From positions 1 through 64,000 of the forward strand of contig CAVQRB010000018.1 of NCBI GenBank assembly GCA_963715055.1: a DNA stretch of 64,000 bases, in the 5' to 3' direction. A model generated the notes under the pieces. That model saw nothing but the letters and a program-made list of their open reading frames with translations, did no database searches and was not told the origin of the DNA. Positions within the stretch are counted from its first letter, which is position 1, and each line of letters starts with the position of its first letter. The position numbers and the translations under genes were made by a program. Shown here piece after piece: positions 17,655 through 26,397 of this stretch. This DNA is from CAVQRB01 sp963715055. GTDB lineage: Bacteria; Pseudomonadota; Alphaproteobacteria; Rhodobacterales; Rhodobacteraceae.

Positions 17655-18934
17655 CAGATCAGAATCCCAGGAAAGACCGAGATCAGAGCGACAACCGCAA
17701 GAATGCATAGCGCGAAGGGCAGCACGCCCACGATCACCGTGCCGACATGCCCTCGGCCACGAACGCTTTGCGTGACATAGAGGTTCATGCCGACCGGTGG
17801 CGTGATCAGCGCCAGTTCGCACATCAGGACAAGGAAAATGCCGAACCAGATGCTGTCATACCCCAACAGAGTGACGACCGGAAGGACGATCGGGATCGTC
17901 GCAATCATCATGGCAAGCGCGTCCAGAAAACAGCCCAGCAACATGTAAAGCAACACCAAGAGCATGATCATGATCAGGGGTGTCACATCAAACGAGGATA
18001 CGAAAGCCGAAACCTGCGCGGGCACTCCCAGGACCCCAAGAATGAAGTTCAGGTAGAAGGCGGCGATGAGGATCAGAAGTGTCATCCCAGTCGTCGTGAC
18101 GGCTGACATCATCGCTTCGCGCAGCATTCGCCAATTGAGCGTCCGGTAGAACGCTGTCAACACCAATGCGGCCATGACACCTACGCCCGCTGCCTCGGTC
18201 GGTGTGGCGAAACCCAGGTAGATTGAACCCATGACGAGGATGAAGATCACCAACGGCGGGACCAGATCGGTCAGTCTCTTCCGGCGCTCCGACCAGGGTG
18301 CGATCGGTTCACGACGACCGGCGATCGCCGGGTTCAGCATCGAGGCGACCGCGATCATCAGCATGAAGCACAGGGCCAGCAGGACGCCCGGCAGGATGCC
18401 CGCTGTAAAGAGCGCACCGATGGAGGTGTTGGTGATCGCGCCATAGATGATGAGGTTGATGGAAGGGGGGATCAGGATGCCCAGCGTCGCACCAGAGGCA
18501 ACACTTCCCGCAACCCAAGCCTCGGAGTAGTTTTGGCGGCGAAACGTCGGGAAGGCAACCGTGCCTATGGTGGCTGCCGTGGCCACTGACGAGCCGGAAA
18601 TCGACGCGAAGACAGTCGAGGCGGCGATATTGGTATGCAGCAGTCCACCGGGCAGCGGTTTCGTCCAATCCGCCAGGGCACGGTACATTCGTTCCGTAAC
18701 GCCGCCGCGCACAAGGATTTCGCCCATCAGCACGAAGAGCGGTATCGCGACGAGCAGAAAGTTGTTCAGCGTGCCCCACATCATCGTGCCGAACGGCCTG
18801 ATCATTGCATCGCCGATGAAGATATAAGCGCCCGTGACGGCGATGATGAAAAGCGCAGTAGCAATGTGCAGCCCGATGAAGAGCAGAAACAAAAGAAGCG
18901 CAAAACCGATGGCCGCGTCTTCAATTCCGAGCAT
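17654..18934 (-). CDS. dctM: TRAP transporter large permease (DctM family), second system
   Basis: A 426-residue protein of the expected length and about twelve membrane helices. LVAIPLFVLMGEILVRGG, STVFASISGSSVATAATIG and LGILIPPSINLIIYGAITN are the DctM signatures of the first half; ALITPPVGMNLYVTQSV marks the second half. Its start overlaps the end of the small permease gene by 14 bases. It differs clearly from the first DctM in the window, so the two transporters should have different substrates rather than being a recent duplication. Confidence 0.9.
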   Translation of the reverse strand: MLGIEDAAIGFALLLFLLFIGLHIATALFIIAVTGAYIFIGDAMIRPFGTMMWGTLNNFLLVAIPLFVLMGEILVRGGVTERMYRALADWTKPLPGGLLHTNIAASTVFASISGSSVATAATIGTVAFPTFRRQNYSEAWVAGSVASGATLGILIPPSINLIIYGAITNTSIGALFTAGILPGVLLALCFMLMIAVASMLNPAIAGRREPIAPWSERRKRLTDLVPPLVIFILVMGSIYLGFATPTEAAGVGVMAALVLTAFYRTLNWRMLREAMMSAVTTTGMTLLILIAAFYLNFILGVLGVPAQVSAFVSSFDVTPLIMIMLLVLLYMLLGCFLDALAMMIATIPIVLPVVTLLGYDSIWFGIFLVLMCELALITPPVGMNLYVTQSVRGRGHVGTVIVGVLPFALCILAVVALISVFPGILI

Positions 18935-19502
18935 TGCCGCCCTCCGGATGGATGTATTGGCTTACCTCTTCTTCGACCGTCGGCGCGCCGTAGCGTCGAT
19001 CAATAGATGGACGGTCGGTTATCAGAAGAATGATCGCATGCACCGTGATCAAACAGGCGGTCAGGGCAAAAAAGATCATACCGATCAGCCAGACCCCCTG
19101 TGGTACCCATAGCGGAGTCTGTAGCGGCGTGTTGGTTATGGATCCGAACCTCAATGTCGTCTGCAGTTCGCCCAAGGCGTGCCAAGCCATGAATACGGCA
19201 AAAACTGCCATCGTGAATTGGGCCAGCACATGCAGCGCATCTCGCATCGCCTGTGGGAAGAAACGGAAGAAGATTTCGATTCTCGGATGCCCGCGCCTCA
19301 GCAGCGTCAAGGCCATGCCCAGCGATCCGACGAAGGCCAGAACATAGCCGCCAATTTCGTCCGTTCCCTGGATCGAAGCGCCGAAGAAATCCCGGCCGAC
19401 GATATCGATGGTGATCAGACCGGCAAGCACAGCAATGGCCACGCCCGCGACGAGCGCGAGCGTGGCGGCAATATGCTCGACAGTTCGGAGCAGCACGTCC
19501 AC
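18921..19502 (-). CDS. dctQ: TRAP transporter small permease (DctQ family), second system
   Basis: A 193-residue, four-helix protein with the DctQ phrases GADFFGASIQGTDEIGGYV-like (IDIVGRDFFGAS, TDEIGGYVLAFVG) and LRRGHPRIEIFFRFFP near residue 68. The C-terminus extends about 30 hydrophilic residues beyond the last helix. It follows the dctP gene by 13 bases and overlaps the dctM gene. It forms the accessory permease subunit of the second TRAP system. Confidence 0.85.
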   Translation of the reverse strand: MDVLLRTVEHIAATLALVAGVAIAVLAGLITIDIVGRDFFGASIQGTDEIGGYVLAFVGSLGMALTLLRRGHPRIEIFFRFFPQAMRDALHVLAQFTMAVFAVFMAWHALGELQTTLRFGSITNTPLQTPLWVPQGVWLIGMIFFALTACLITVHAIILLITDRPSIDRRYGAPTVEEEVSQYIHPEGGNARN

Positions 19503-19515
19503 TTGCGGACTGCCG

Positions 19516-20553
19516 CTATTCGATCTTCAGGCCGCGGGCGGCACCGACGGTATCGTTCCAGATCTGGGTGCAGCCGGCGTAGGATGCTTCGCATTTTGCC
19601 GCCCATTCCGGCAGTACAGCCGAAACCGAGATTTCCGCAACGCGGGCCTTGTCTTCATCGCTGACGGGCACCAGCGTCATGTCGTAGGACGTGTAGATGC
19701 CGCCCTCAGGACAATCGCCGCCGGTCGAGCAGGATTGGGCGGTGTCGTTCGTTTTGATCGCCACATCCCAGAGCTCGGACTCCATGGCTGCCATTGTTTC
19801 ATCGAACGACGCGCGGGCCTCCGCACTTAGGCTATTCAGCCACTCGAGATTGACCATATGCGCCTGCACCGAACCCGAGACTGAAAGCGGATAGAGATGC
19901 GTGGTCACCTCCGGCCATTTGCCGGTATTGGAGGAGGTGGGCGAGGTGACACCGCAGGTGGCGACGCCACGCTGGAGAGCCGGATAGACCTCCGGGAAGG
20001 ACAGCGTGACTGGTGTTGCGCCGAGGTTCTCCAGCAAAGTCGACATCGAAGCCGTAAAGGAGCGGACCTTCAACCCATCGAGATCGCCAAGGGACGACAT
20101 TTCGGCGTTACACAGAAACACCTGTGGACCGAACGGCCAGATCGCTGCGGCTGTGACCCCGAATTTTTCCGCAAGTCGTGCGTTGAAAGCGTCACGATAG
20201 GCATCAACTGCAGCCTTGAGATCTTCCATGTTGGTAGACACGCCAATCAGATCGATCCCTTCAAGGAACGGGTCGTCCTTGGCGACGCTGCCGACTTGGA
20301 TCGTTGCCATGTCGAACGTGCCCGTGCTCAGAAGACGCAGGCCGTCCGCGAGATCGATCCCGACAGCCTGATATTCGCTCCGGTTGACATCGAAACCGGC
20401 TCCTAAGAGAGCCGCAACCGCCTGTGCCTCGGCAGGATATTGGGCGCGCTGTTCCTGGTTCTGAGTGATGAGGCGCATGGATTGCGCTTCGACAGCACCC
20501 GCCAGGGTGAGCACGCTGGCCGTTGCGGCGGTGATGACAGCTAAGTGGTTCAC
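19516..20553 (-). CDS. dctP: TRAP transporter substrate-binding protein (DctP family), second system
   Basis: I prefer the GTG at 20553, because AAGGA lies nine bases upstream and the product then opens with a clean signal peptide ending AGAVEA. An ATG at 20571 is an alternative. The mature protein (about 345 residues) shows DctP features: AAIWPFGPQVFLCNAEMSS, LDGLKVRSFTASMSTLLENL with the expected Arg, TPVTLSFPEVYPALQRGV. Two extra cysteine pairs near the C-terminus (SCSTGGDCPEGG and KCEASYAGC) may form disulfides in the periplasm. It is the first gene of the minus-strand unit and is divergent from the GntR gene. Confidence 0.85.
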   Translation of the reverse strand: MNHLAVITAATASVLTLAGAVEAQSMRLITQNQEQRAQYPAEAQAVAALLGAGFDVNRSEYQAVGIDLADGLRLLSTGTFDMATIQVGSVAKDDPFLEGIDLIGVSTNMEDLKAAVDAYRDAFNARLAEKFGVTAAAIWPFGPQVFLCNAEMSSLGDLDGLKVRSFTASMSTLLENLGATPVTLSFPEVYPALQRGVATCGVTSPTSSNTGKWPEVTTHLYPLSVSGSVQAHMVNLEWLNSLSAEARASFDETMAAMESELWDVAIKTNDTAQSCSTGGDCPEGGIYTSYDMTLVPVSDEDKARVAEISVSAVLPEWAAKCEASYAGCTQIWNDTVGAARGLKIE

Positions 20554-20671
20554 GACAGTCTTTCCTTTCATGAGTTTCTTGGCGGCATGGATACGCAAAT
20601 GATGGACCAATCCCCTCGGTCTCGATCGCGCAGCCAAAAGGCATTGATCTGAGCTTCATTTGAGATGCCAT

Positions 20672-20683
20672 ATTGTTAACAAT
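20672..20683. promoter_or_regulatory. 12-bp palindrome, candidate GntR/FCD operator
   Basis: ATTGTTAACAAT is a perfect palindrome in the 275-base gap between the divergent gntR (20847) and the second dctP. Its core TTGT-N2-ACAA fits the operator plan of FadR/VanR-type GntR regulators (GT and AC half-sites around a short centre). A run of eight T follows at 20689. Confidence 0.55.
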
Positions 20684-20846
20684 GCAAGTTTTTTTTGTGC
20701 GCAAAATTACGACGAAACAGCTCATTTGTGTGCGCCACCGGCTTAATGCCGAATTTTTTCAGAAACTTGACAGCCGACCGGCCTTTCGCCGAGCGCGACG
20801 ATTGAGAGTTTGAAAGTCTGTCATTTGCCCGTATCTTCACTAGTAA

Positions 20847-21545
20847 ATGAAGCTGGGCCGTCAAGCGATGAAATCTCCTTACACATCCGAGGACGAAATC
20901 TTTCAGTCCCTGCGCGCAGCGATCCTGTCGCGCAAGCTGGTACCCGGGACCCGGCTGCGTGAAGTGCGCTTGGGCAAAATTCTGGGCGCCTCAAGGGGGT
21001 CAGTGCGCAAGGCTCTGGACCGCCTGAGCTTCGAAGGCCTCGTTGAGCAAGAGCCGAACCGAGGGGCATCGGTTGCGCAGCCATCCGCGCAGGAAGCAGC
21101 GGAGCTTTTCGCAGCAAGAAAATGCCTCGAGGTGGCGATTGCCCGGATGGCCGCGAAGAATCTCACTCCGCAGGCAGTCAGAAAGCTCGAAAAGCACATT
21201 GCGCGCGAACAGGCCGCGCGGAAAAAGGCAGCCTGGGAGAAGGTTGTTGCGCTGTCCGGCGAATTCCACATCCTGATTGCGGAAATCGCGGGCAACGCAA
21301 CACTGAGACGGTACCTGAACGACCTGATCGCGCGGGAGTCGTTGATTATCCAATTGTTCGGGACTCGTCAGCATGACGTTTGCACGCAAAACGAGCACGT
21401 CGAGATACTTGAAGCGCTGCAAGCTGGGAACGGCGATCTGATTGCCAGAAAGATCGAGGATCACATTGATGGCATCGCCGCCGGCGTCGATCTTACCTCT
21501 CGCGCCACCAACAGTTTTACGCTGGAGGAGATACTACTTGGATAA
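20847..21545 (+). CDS. GntR-family regulator, FCD (FadR) subfamily
   Basis: A 232-residue regulator. The N-terminal winged helix reads DEIFQSLRAAILSRKLVPGT, then LREVRLGKILGASRGSVRKA. The C-terminal FCD effector domain has LFAARKCLEVAIARMAAKN, the metal-site His in SGEFHILIAEIAGN and the later His of EHVEILEALQAGN and KIEDHIDGI. FCD domains usually bind a metal and a small organic acid. It lies between the second TRAP unit and the hydantoinase gene and could repress both through the TTGTTAACAA palindrome. The ATG at 20868 is an alternative start. Confidence 0.85.
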   Translation: MKLGRQAMKSPYTSEDEIFQSLRAAILSRKLVPGTRLREVRLGKILGASRGSVRKALDRLSFEGLVEQEPNRGASVAQPSAQEAAELFAARKCLEVAIARMAAKNLTPQAVRKLEKHIAREQAARKKAAWEKVVALSGEFHILIAEIAGNATLRRYLNDLIARESLIIQLFGTRQHDVCTQNEHVEILEALQAGNGDLIARKIEDHIDGIAAGVDLTSRATNSFTLEEILLG

Positions 21546-21667
21546 CTCGTCGCACTTCTTCCCTCCCGGTGTCGGAAACCAAAGCTCTCGAAACACACCA
21601 AGATGATTTCTTCCAATGTGCCAACCGACCGGACTTCAAGTGTTCACTTTAGCAAAAGGCCTCCCCC

Positions 21668-23062
21668 ATGCGATATGATCTGGTCGTCAAGAACTCTAAG
21701 GCCGTCACGGCCGGCGGTATATCGCTCTGCGACATAGGCATCGCGCAGGGGCGCATCGCCGCGCTTGGCAGCGAACTGGATGGAACCGAGAAAATCGACG
21801 CGAAGGGGCTGATCGCGCTGCCTGGTGGCATCGACAGTCACGTGCATATCTCGCAACCATCCGGGCCGGGGATAGAGATGGCGGATGATTTCGCATCGGC
21901 GACGCTTGCCGCGGCATGTGGAGGAAACACGACCGTCATGCCGTTCTGCCTGCCTGAAGACGGACAAACGTTACGCCAGGCTGTGAGCGACTATCTGACC
22001 AAGGCCGACGGCCGATGCCTGACCGACGTATCCTTCCACCTGATCGTGAAATCGGTGGACCCAGAGACACTTGGCCAGGACCTCCCGGCGCTGATTGCAC
22101 AGGGCATGACGAGCTTCAAGGTTTTCATGACCTATCAGGGTATGCGCCTGACGGATGCGGAAATACTGCAAGTCATGGACGTCGCCCGCGAACAGGGCGC
22201 ACTCACAATGGTTCATGCGGAGAACGAAGATGCGATCGAGTTCCTGCGCGATAAGGCGGAACGAGACGGGCGGATTCAGCCCGTGCATCACGCCCGCACA
22301 CGCCCCATCCCGGTCGAGCGCGAAGCCACGCATCGTGCGACTACCCTGGCGGAAGTCGCGGGCGTGCCGGTAATGATCGTTCACGTCTCGAACGGCGCGG
22401 CGCTCGAAGAAATCCAACGCGCCCGGGCCCGCGGCGTCCGCGTCTTCGCCGAGACCTGCCCGCAATACATCACGCTGACGGCGGATGACCTCGACCGCGA
22501 AGGTTTCGAAGGTGCCAAGTGGGTTTGCTCACCGCCGCCGCGCGACGCGGACGAACAGGCGGCGATCTGGGCAGGGCTGGAACAGGGCGCGTTCGACGTG
22601 TTTTCGTCTGATCATTGTCCGTTCCGCTTCGCCGACACCGCTGGAAAGGACGCGCCCGGCGCACGCGCTTCGTTCCGCAATATCCCGAACGGCATCCCGG
22701 GCGTGGAGACGCGCCTGCCTATCCTTTTCTCCGAAGGCGTAGTGAAGGGCCGTATCAGCCTCGAAACCTTCGCGGCGCTCACAGCCACCAATCACGCGCG
22801 GATCTACGGGCTGGAACATAAAGGTTCCATCGCCATCGGGAAGGATGCTGACATCGTGCTCTGGGATCCGACTGTGACGCGCAAGATCGCACAGGATGAT
22901 CTGCACCACGGATCGGATTACACACCCTGGGAAGGGTTCGAGGTTACTGGGTGGCCGATCCGCACCATTCTGCGCGGCCAGACCGTTATGCTGGACGGGG
23001 AGCCTGTCGGTCGACCGGAAGGCAGGCACATCGCCCGCGCCAGGTCGGAGATCAAGCCATGA
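21668..23062 (+). CDS. hydA: dihydropyrimidinase / D-hydantoinase
   Basis: A 464-residue amidohydrolase of the cyclic-amide hydrolase branch. All metal-site elements are visible: HVHISQP in GGIDSHVHISQP (residues near 58), the carboxylated Lys in TSFKVFMTYQG (near 150), His in MVHAENED, His in MIVHVSNGAAL and the Asp in VFSSDHCPF. The C-terminal GSIAIGKDADIVLWDP is usual for the family. It opens hydantoin or dihydropyrimidine rings to N-carbamoyl amino acids. It lies 122 bases after gntR and its stop overlaps the isomerase gene by four bases. No N-carbamoyl amidase follows, so the fate of the carbamoyl product is unclear. Confidence 0.85.
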   Translation: MRYDLVVKNSKAVTAGGISLCDIGIAQGRIAALGSELDGTEKIDAKGLIALPGGIDSHVHISQPSGPGIEMADDFASATLAAACGGNTTVMPFCLPEDGQTLRQAVSDYLTKADGRCLTDVSFHLIVKSVDPETLGQDLPALIAQGMTSFKVFMTYQGMRLTDAEILQVMDVAREQGALTMVHAENEDAIEFLRDKAERDGRIQPVHHARTRPIPVEREATHRATTLAEVAGVPVMIVHVSNGAALEEIQRARARGVRVFAETCPQYITLTADDLDREGFEGAKWVCSPPPRDADEQAAIWAGLEQGAFDVFSSDHCPFRFADTAGKDAPGARASFRNIPNGIPGVETRLPILFSEGVVKGRISLETFAALTATNHARIYGLEHKGSIAIGKDADIVLWDPTVTRKIAQDDLHHGSDYTPWEGFEVTGWPIRTILRGQTVMLDGEPVGRPEGRHIARARSEIKP

Positions 23063-23800
23063 GTTTCATGCCGGTTGACGGTCGCCGGATTGGTATGCTG
23101 ACACCCTCCTCAAATACTGTCTTGGAACCGTACACTTCCGCGATGCTTGCACCGTTTGGCGACGAGGCAAGTGTACATTTCGGACGCTTTCGAGTCGTGG
23201 AGATCTCGATGTCCGAGGCTTCGCAGTCGCAATTCACGTTAGAGCCGATTCTGGACGCCGCCGAACGCCTTGCCGAGGCGAAACCGGCGTTGATTTGCTG
23301 GAACGGAACATCGGCGAGCTGGCTGGGACTGGAGAAAGACCGAGGCCTCTGCAACGCGATCACTGAACGGACGGGCGTCCGTGCCACGTCGACCATTCTC
23401 GCCTACGACGCGCTGTTCAAGGGAATGGACGTCAAGCGTCTCGGTCTGGTCACGCCCTACATCGAAGACATCGAACGTCGCATGATCGCCAATTATGCGG
23501 CGCAAGGCATCGAGGTCGTTAGTACCACGCGCCTTGATGACAAGGGGAACTACAGCTTCGCCACATACCCACCCGAACAGGTCGCCGCGATGGTGGAAAA
23601 GGCCGCCGAGGCAAGGCCCGATGCCATAGCCGTCGTGTGCACGAATTTCCGAGGCGCGCCTATAGCGGCCCGACTGGAGGAGGCCACGGGAATACCCGTG
23701 CTCGAACTCGGTCTCCGTCACGGCCGCGCATTGCCTGCGCCAGGTCGATCTTGACCCAAAGCGTGTGACAGGCTGGGGGAGCGTGTTTCAGCTGATCTGA
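23059..23800 (+). pseudogene. Asp/Glu racemase / maleate cis-trans isomerase-like gene with one frameshift
   Basis: The ATG at 23059 overlaps the hydantoinase stop. The frame reads as a maleate isomerase/arylmalonate decarboxylase-like protein: GRRIGMLTPSSNTVLEPYT, a first active-site Cys in ALICWNGTSASW and a second in AVVCTNFRGAP. After GIPVLEL the frame reaches an early stop at 23752-23754. Removing one A from GAACTC at 23704-23709 restores the family ending: LDSVSVTAAHCLRQVDLDP then RVTGWGSVFQLI, stopping at 23800. So the gene is complete apart from one inserted base. Both catalytic cysteines are kept, unlike its small paralogs here. It may be a sequencing error. Confidence 0.75.
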
Positions 23801-24239
23801 TGTTGAGGCAAACCAGCAACCGGGGCAAGAGCCCCGGGCCTGACTTGCCGGCCAATCACGCCGCATGTCGATACCGGAAAAGAAGATGTGCGTGGTGATC
23901 CCTTGCCATCGGCATCGCCCATTTACCGAAGGCCAGCGCGGCGGTGACCACCTCCCCATCGGCGGGAGGAAGGTAGCGGCTTGTCGCTTCATGGCGCTTC
24001 CGGTTTCGGTTCGAAGCGCATTCGTTGTGCTTCAGGACCAGGTTGGCTTTATTGTCCGGGCGGTTCTCCAGAATCTCGAATGCTCACGGATCTCAAGGTC
24101 GCAGGCATTAGCTGGTTCAAGAAGCGCGGGTTACGCTCCAAACCTGAATGAAAGCTACTAGCGCAACAAACTTATGCATTGGCTTTTGGGGCGCCAGTCA
24201 CCATGCCTTGACGGCATGGTACTGTCACGCCTTAGTCAA
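23801..24239. other. convergent intergenic stretch with a GC hairpin
   Basis: About 440 bases between the hydantoinase unit and the end of the minus-strand ABC unit. No gene is recognised on either strand. A short hairpin (CCGGGGC-AAGA-GCCCCGG, 23820-23837) lies 20 bases after the restored isomerase stop and could weakly terminate transcription, though no T-run follows. Confidence 0.4.
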
Positions 24240-24887
24240 TCAGATTGTCGTAAGAGCCACCGCCTGCGACACAGCGCAGGATAACGAGTCGAGCAATGGA
24301 ACCTTTGCTTCGCTTTGCAGTCTCTTTGCAAATCCCACCAATCCCGCGCCTCCGAGAATAACGACGTCAGCCCCATCAATGTGTGCCTGATCTATCTTTT
24401 GGGCGATCATCGAGAGTGCCCGCTCCGGGGCTGCCGACAATGCATCGCCCGTCTCGTCAAGTGTATGAATTCCGCTCATACGTGACATCAGACCGATCTC
24501 ATCAACGAAACATCGCAGCATCGGTGCCCACGCTGCGCCCCCGGTCACGATCCCGAAACGGTGCCCCAGTTGGCAGGCAACATGGCATGACGCATCGGCC
24601 ATCCCGATCACCGGTATCGCCAGATGATTTCGCAGCTGCCGCAACCCCGGATCACCAAAACAGGCAATGACCAATGCATCGGGCATGGTATCGGCATCAA
24701 GCGTCTCCGCGAACTCCATGACAGCCTGTGCAGCAACTGAGGCTGCATTTTCATCGGAAATATATCGGGCCCCACGCGCGACGGTTGCCGCGCGGCAGTT
24801 CGGATGCAGTGTGCGCGCGGCACTTAGCATCGTTTCGGTCATTGCTGCGTTGGTGTTCGCGTTCAACAACAGGATATCCGGAAGCAT
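24240..24887 (-). CDS. Asp/Glu/hydantoin racemase-superfamily protein with only the first cysteine
   Basis: The ATG at 24887 is preceded by AAAAAGGG and gives 215 residues opening MLPDILLLNANTNAAM. An upstream ATG at 24929 that overlaps the deaminase stop (TGATG) would add 14 residues. The first active-site Cys is present in VIACFGDPGL, but the second site reads VVILGGAGLVGFA, with Gly in place of Cys. It is the last gene of the nine-gene minus-strand ABC transporter unit. Enzymes of this superfamily normally need two cysteines, so one-base chemistry or a different second base must be assumed. Confidence 0.8.
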   Translation of the reverse strand: MLPDILLLNANTNAAMTETMLSAARTLHPNCRAATVARGARYISDENAASVAAQAVMEFAETLDADTMPDALVIACFGDPGLRQLRNHLAIPVIGMADASCHVACQLGHRFGIVTGGAAWAPMLRCFVDEIGLMSRMSGIHTLDETGDALSAAPERALSMIAQKIDQAHIDGADVVILGGAGLVGFAKRLQSEAKVPLLDSLSCAVSQAVALTTI

Positions 24888-24928
24888 CTCGACCCTTTTT
24901 GCCTCGTTGGTCTTCTGACAAAGCCGCA

Positions 24929-25438
24929 TCACAGCGTCTTCCGTCGTGCCAACGCATGCCGCGCCCAATCCTCCAGAATTTCCCCTGCGTCCTTGGCCAA
25001 CGCCTGCGTCGCGGGCAGGTGCCTCTGATCGACGGGATGCGCGCATTCGTGGCGCAACCGGTCAACATCGATCGGGAACCGAACCGTTTCCGGCAGCGCC
25101 CCCAAGGCTGCGCCGGCCTGCCCCATGCTTGCGGCATAATATAGATTAGTAATCCCGGCGATTTCCATCGCCGCAACACACAAGGCGCAGGGCTCGCAAC
25201 TGGTGTAGAGATCGCAACCGCGCAGATTGACGGTGCCAAGCTTGCGACAGGCATCCCGGATCGCTTCGGTTTCACCGTGCGAGGTCGGATCGTGGTTCTG
25301 CACCGACCGATTGATGCCCTCGCCGATGACGTGGCCGTCGCGCACGACGACGGCGCCGAAAGGTTCGGTTCCTGGCGTTGTCAGCGCCTCGGCGGAAATC
25401 TCGATTGCGCGGCGCATGAAAGCCTCGTCATAGCTCAT
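24929..25438 (-). CDS. nucleoside/nucleobase deaminase (CDA fold, GuaD/TadA-type)
   Basis: A 169-residue zinc deaminase. The active site is complete: DPTSHGETEAIRDAC contains the HxE pair near residues 53-55, and TSCEPCALCVAAM gives the PCxxC zinc cysteines near residues 80-85. AEALTTPGTEPFGAVVVRDG at the start is typical of guanine- or cytosine-type deaminases. It probably releases ammonia from a ring amine made or imported by this unit. The start overlaps the upstream ATPase stop by four bases. Confidence 0.85.
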   Translation of the reverse strand: MSYDEAFMRRAIEISAEALTTPGTEPFGAVVVRDGHVIGEGINRSVQNHDPTSHGETEAIRDACRKLGTVNLRGCDLYTSCEPCALCVAAMEIAGITNLYYAASMGQAGAALGALPETVRFPIDVDRLRHECAHPVDQRHLPATQALAKDAGEILEDWARHALARRKTL

Positions 25439-26397
25439 TTTGTTTGCTCCTCGGCGGCAAAGCAGGCCACCCGCCCCTGATGTATTTTCGCGTGGCGCGT
25501 CGGGCGCTCTTGTTTACAACGCTCGAAAGCCAAAGGGCAGCGCGGGTGAAAACTGCACCCTTTCGGCGGCGCGATGGGCGATGGCACTTCGCCTCCCATC
25601 GGCTTGCGATCACGGTTCGGCTCGTGAAGGTCGGGGATCGTGTCAAGAAGCATCCGGGTATAGGGATGCAAGGGGCGCTCGAAAAGATCGGCCTTGGGTT
25701 GGAGTTCAACGATCCGGCCCAGGTACATCACTGCGATTTCGTCGGCCATGTGCCGGACGACAGACAGATCGTGGCTGATAAACAGGTAGGTCAGGCCGAA
25801 TTCCTTTTGCAGCCTTTTCATCAGGTTCAGCACCTGGGCTTGTACGCTGACGTCCAGCGCCGAGGTCGGCTCGTCACAGACGAGGAACTCGGGTTCGCCG
25901 GCCAGCGCACGGGCGATCGAGATCCGCTGCCTCTGGCCGCCGGAAAAGGCATGCGGGTACTTCGATGCGTCCGAAGGCGACAGGCCCACGGTTTGCAATA
26001 ACTCCGCGACACGGGCTCCGGCATCCGCATCGGTCGTTTCAGGACGAAGCGTGCGCAGCGGTTCGGCCACTATGCGGCCCACACGCCAGCGTGGATTGAG
26101 CGAGGCATAGGGATCCTGAAAAATCATCTGCATGCGGTCGGGGTCGCCATGGAACCGGATTGCACCGCCCGAGGGCGCGTAGAGCCCGGTGACCAGCTTT
26201 GCGATCGTGCTCTTGCCACAGCCGGACTCCCCGACGATGGCAAGGGTCTGCCCCCGTCGGATCTGGAAATCGACGCCATCGACAGCCCGCAGGACCTGAC
26301 GGGGTTTCCTTTCGATGACCCTGTTCAGCCAAGGCACCGAGACGTCGAAACGCCGTTCCAGCGCAACCGCCTCAAGAATGGCGTCCTGCGCGGTCAT
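25435..26397 (-). CDS. peptide/opine-type ABC transporter ATPase (DppF-like)
   Basis: A 320-residue ABC ATPase of the oligopeptide/nickel group. Walker A is [13 protein letters not shown] near residue 54, the signature is [15 protein letters not shown], and Walker B is [13 protein letters not shown]. The C-terminal oligopeptide-type extension ([20 protein letters not shown]) carries the cysteines seen in this group, which may bind an iron-sulfur cluster. It pairs with the ATPase gene immediately upstream; the start overlaps that gene's stop by four bases. Confidence 0.9.
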   Translation of the reverse strand: MTAQDAILEAVALERRFDVSVPWLNRVIERKPRQVLRAVDGVDFQIRRGQTLAIVGESGCGKSTIAKLVTGLYAPSGGAIRFHGDPDRMQMIFQDPYASLNPRWRVGRIVAEPLRTLRPETTDADAGARVAELLQTVGLSPSDASKYPHAFSGGQRQRISIARALAGEPEFLVCDEPTSALDVSVQAQVLNLMKRLQKEFGLTYLFISHDLSVVRHMADEIAVMYLGRIVELQPKADLFERPLHPYTRMLLDTIPDLHEPNRDRKPMGGEVPSPIAPPKGCSFHPRCPLAFERCKQERPTRHAKIHQGRVACFAAEEQTK

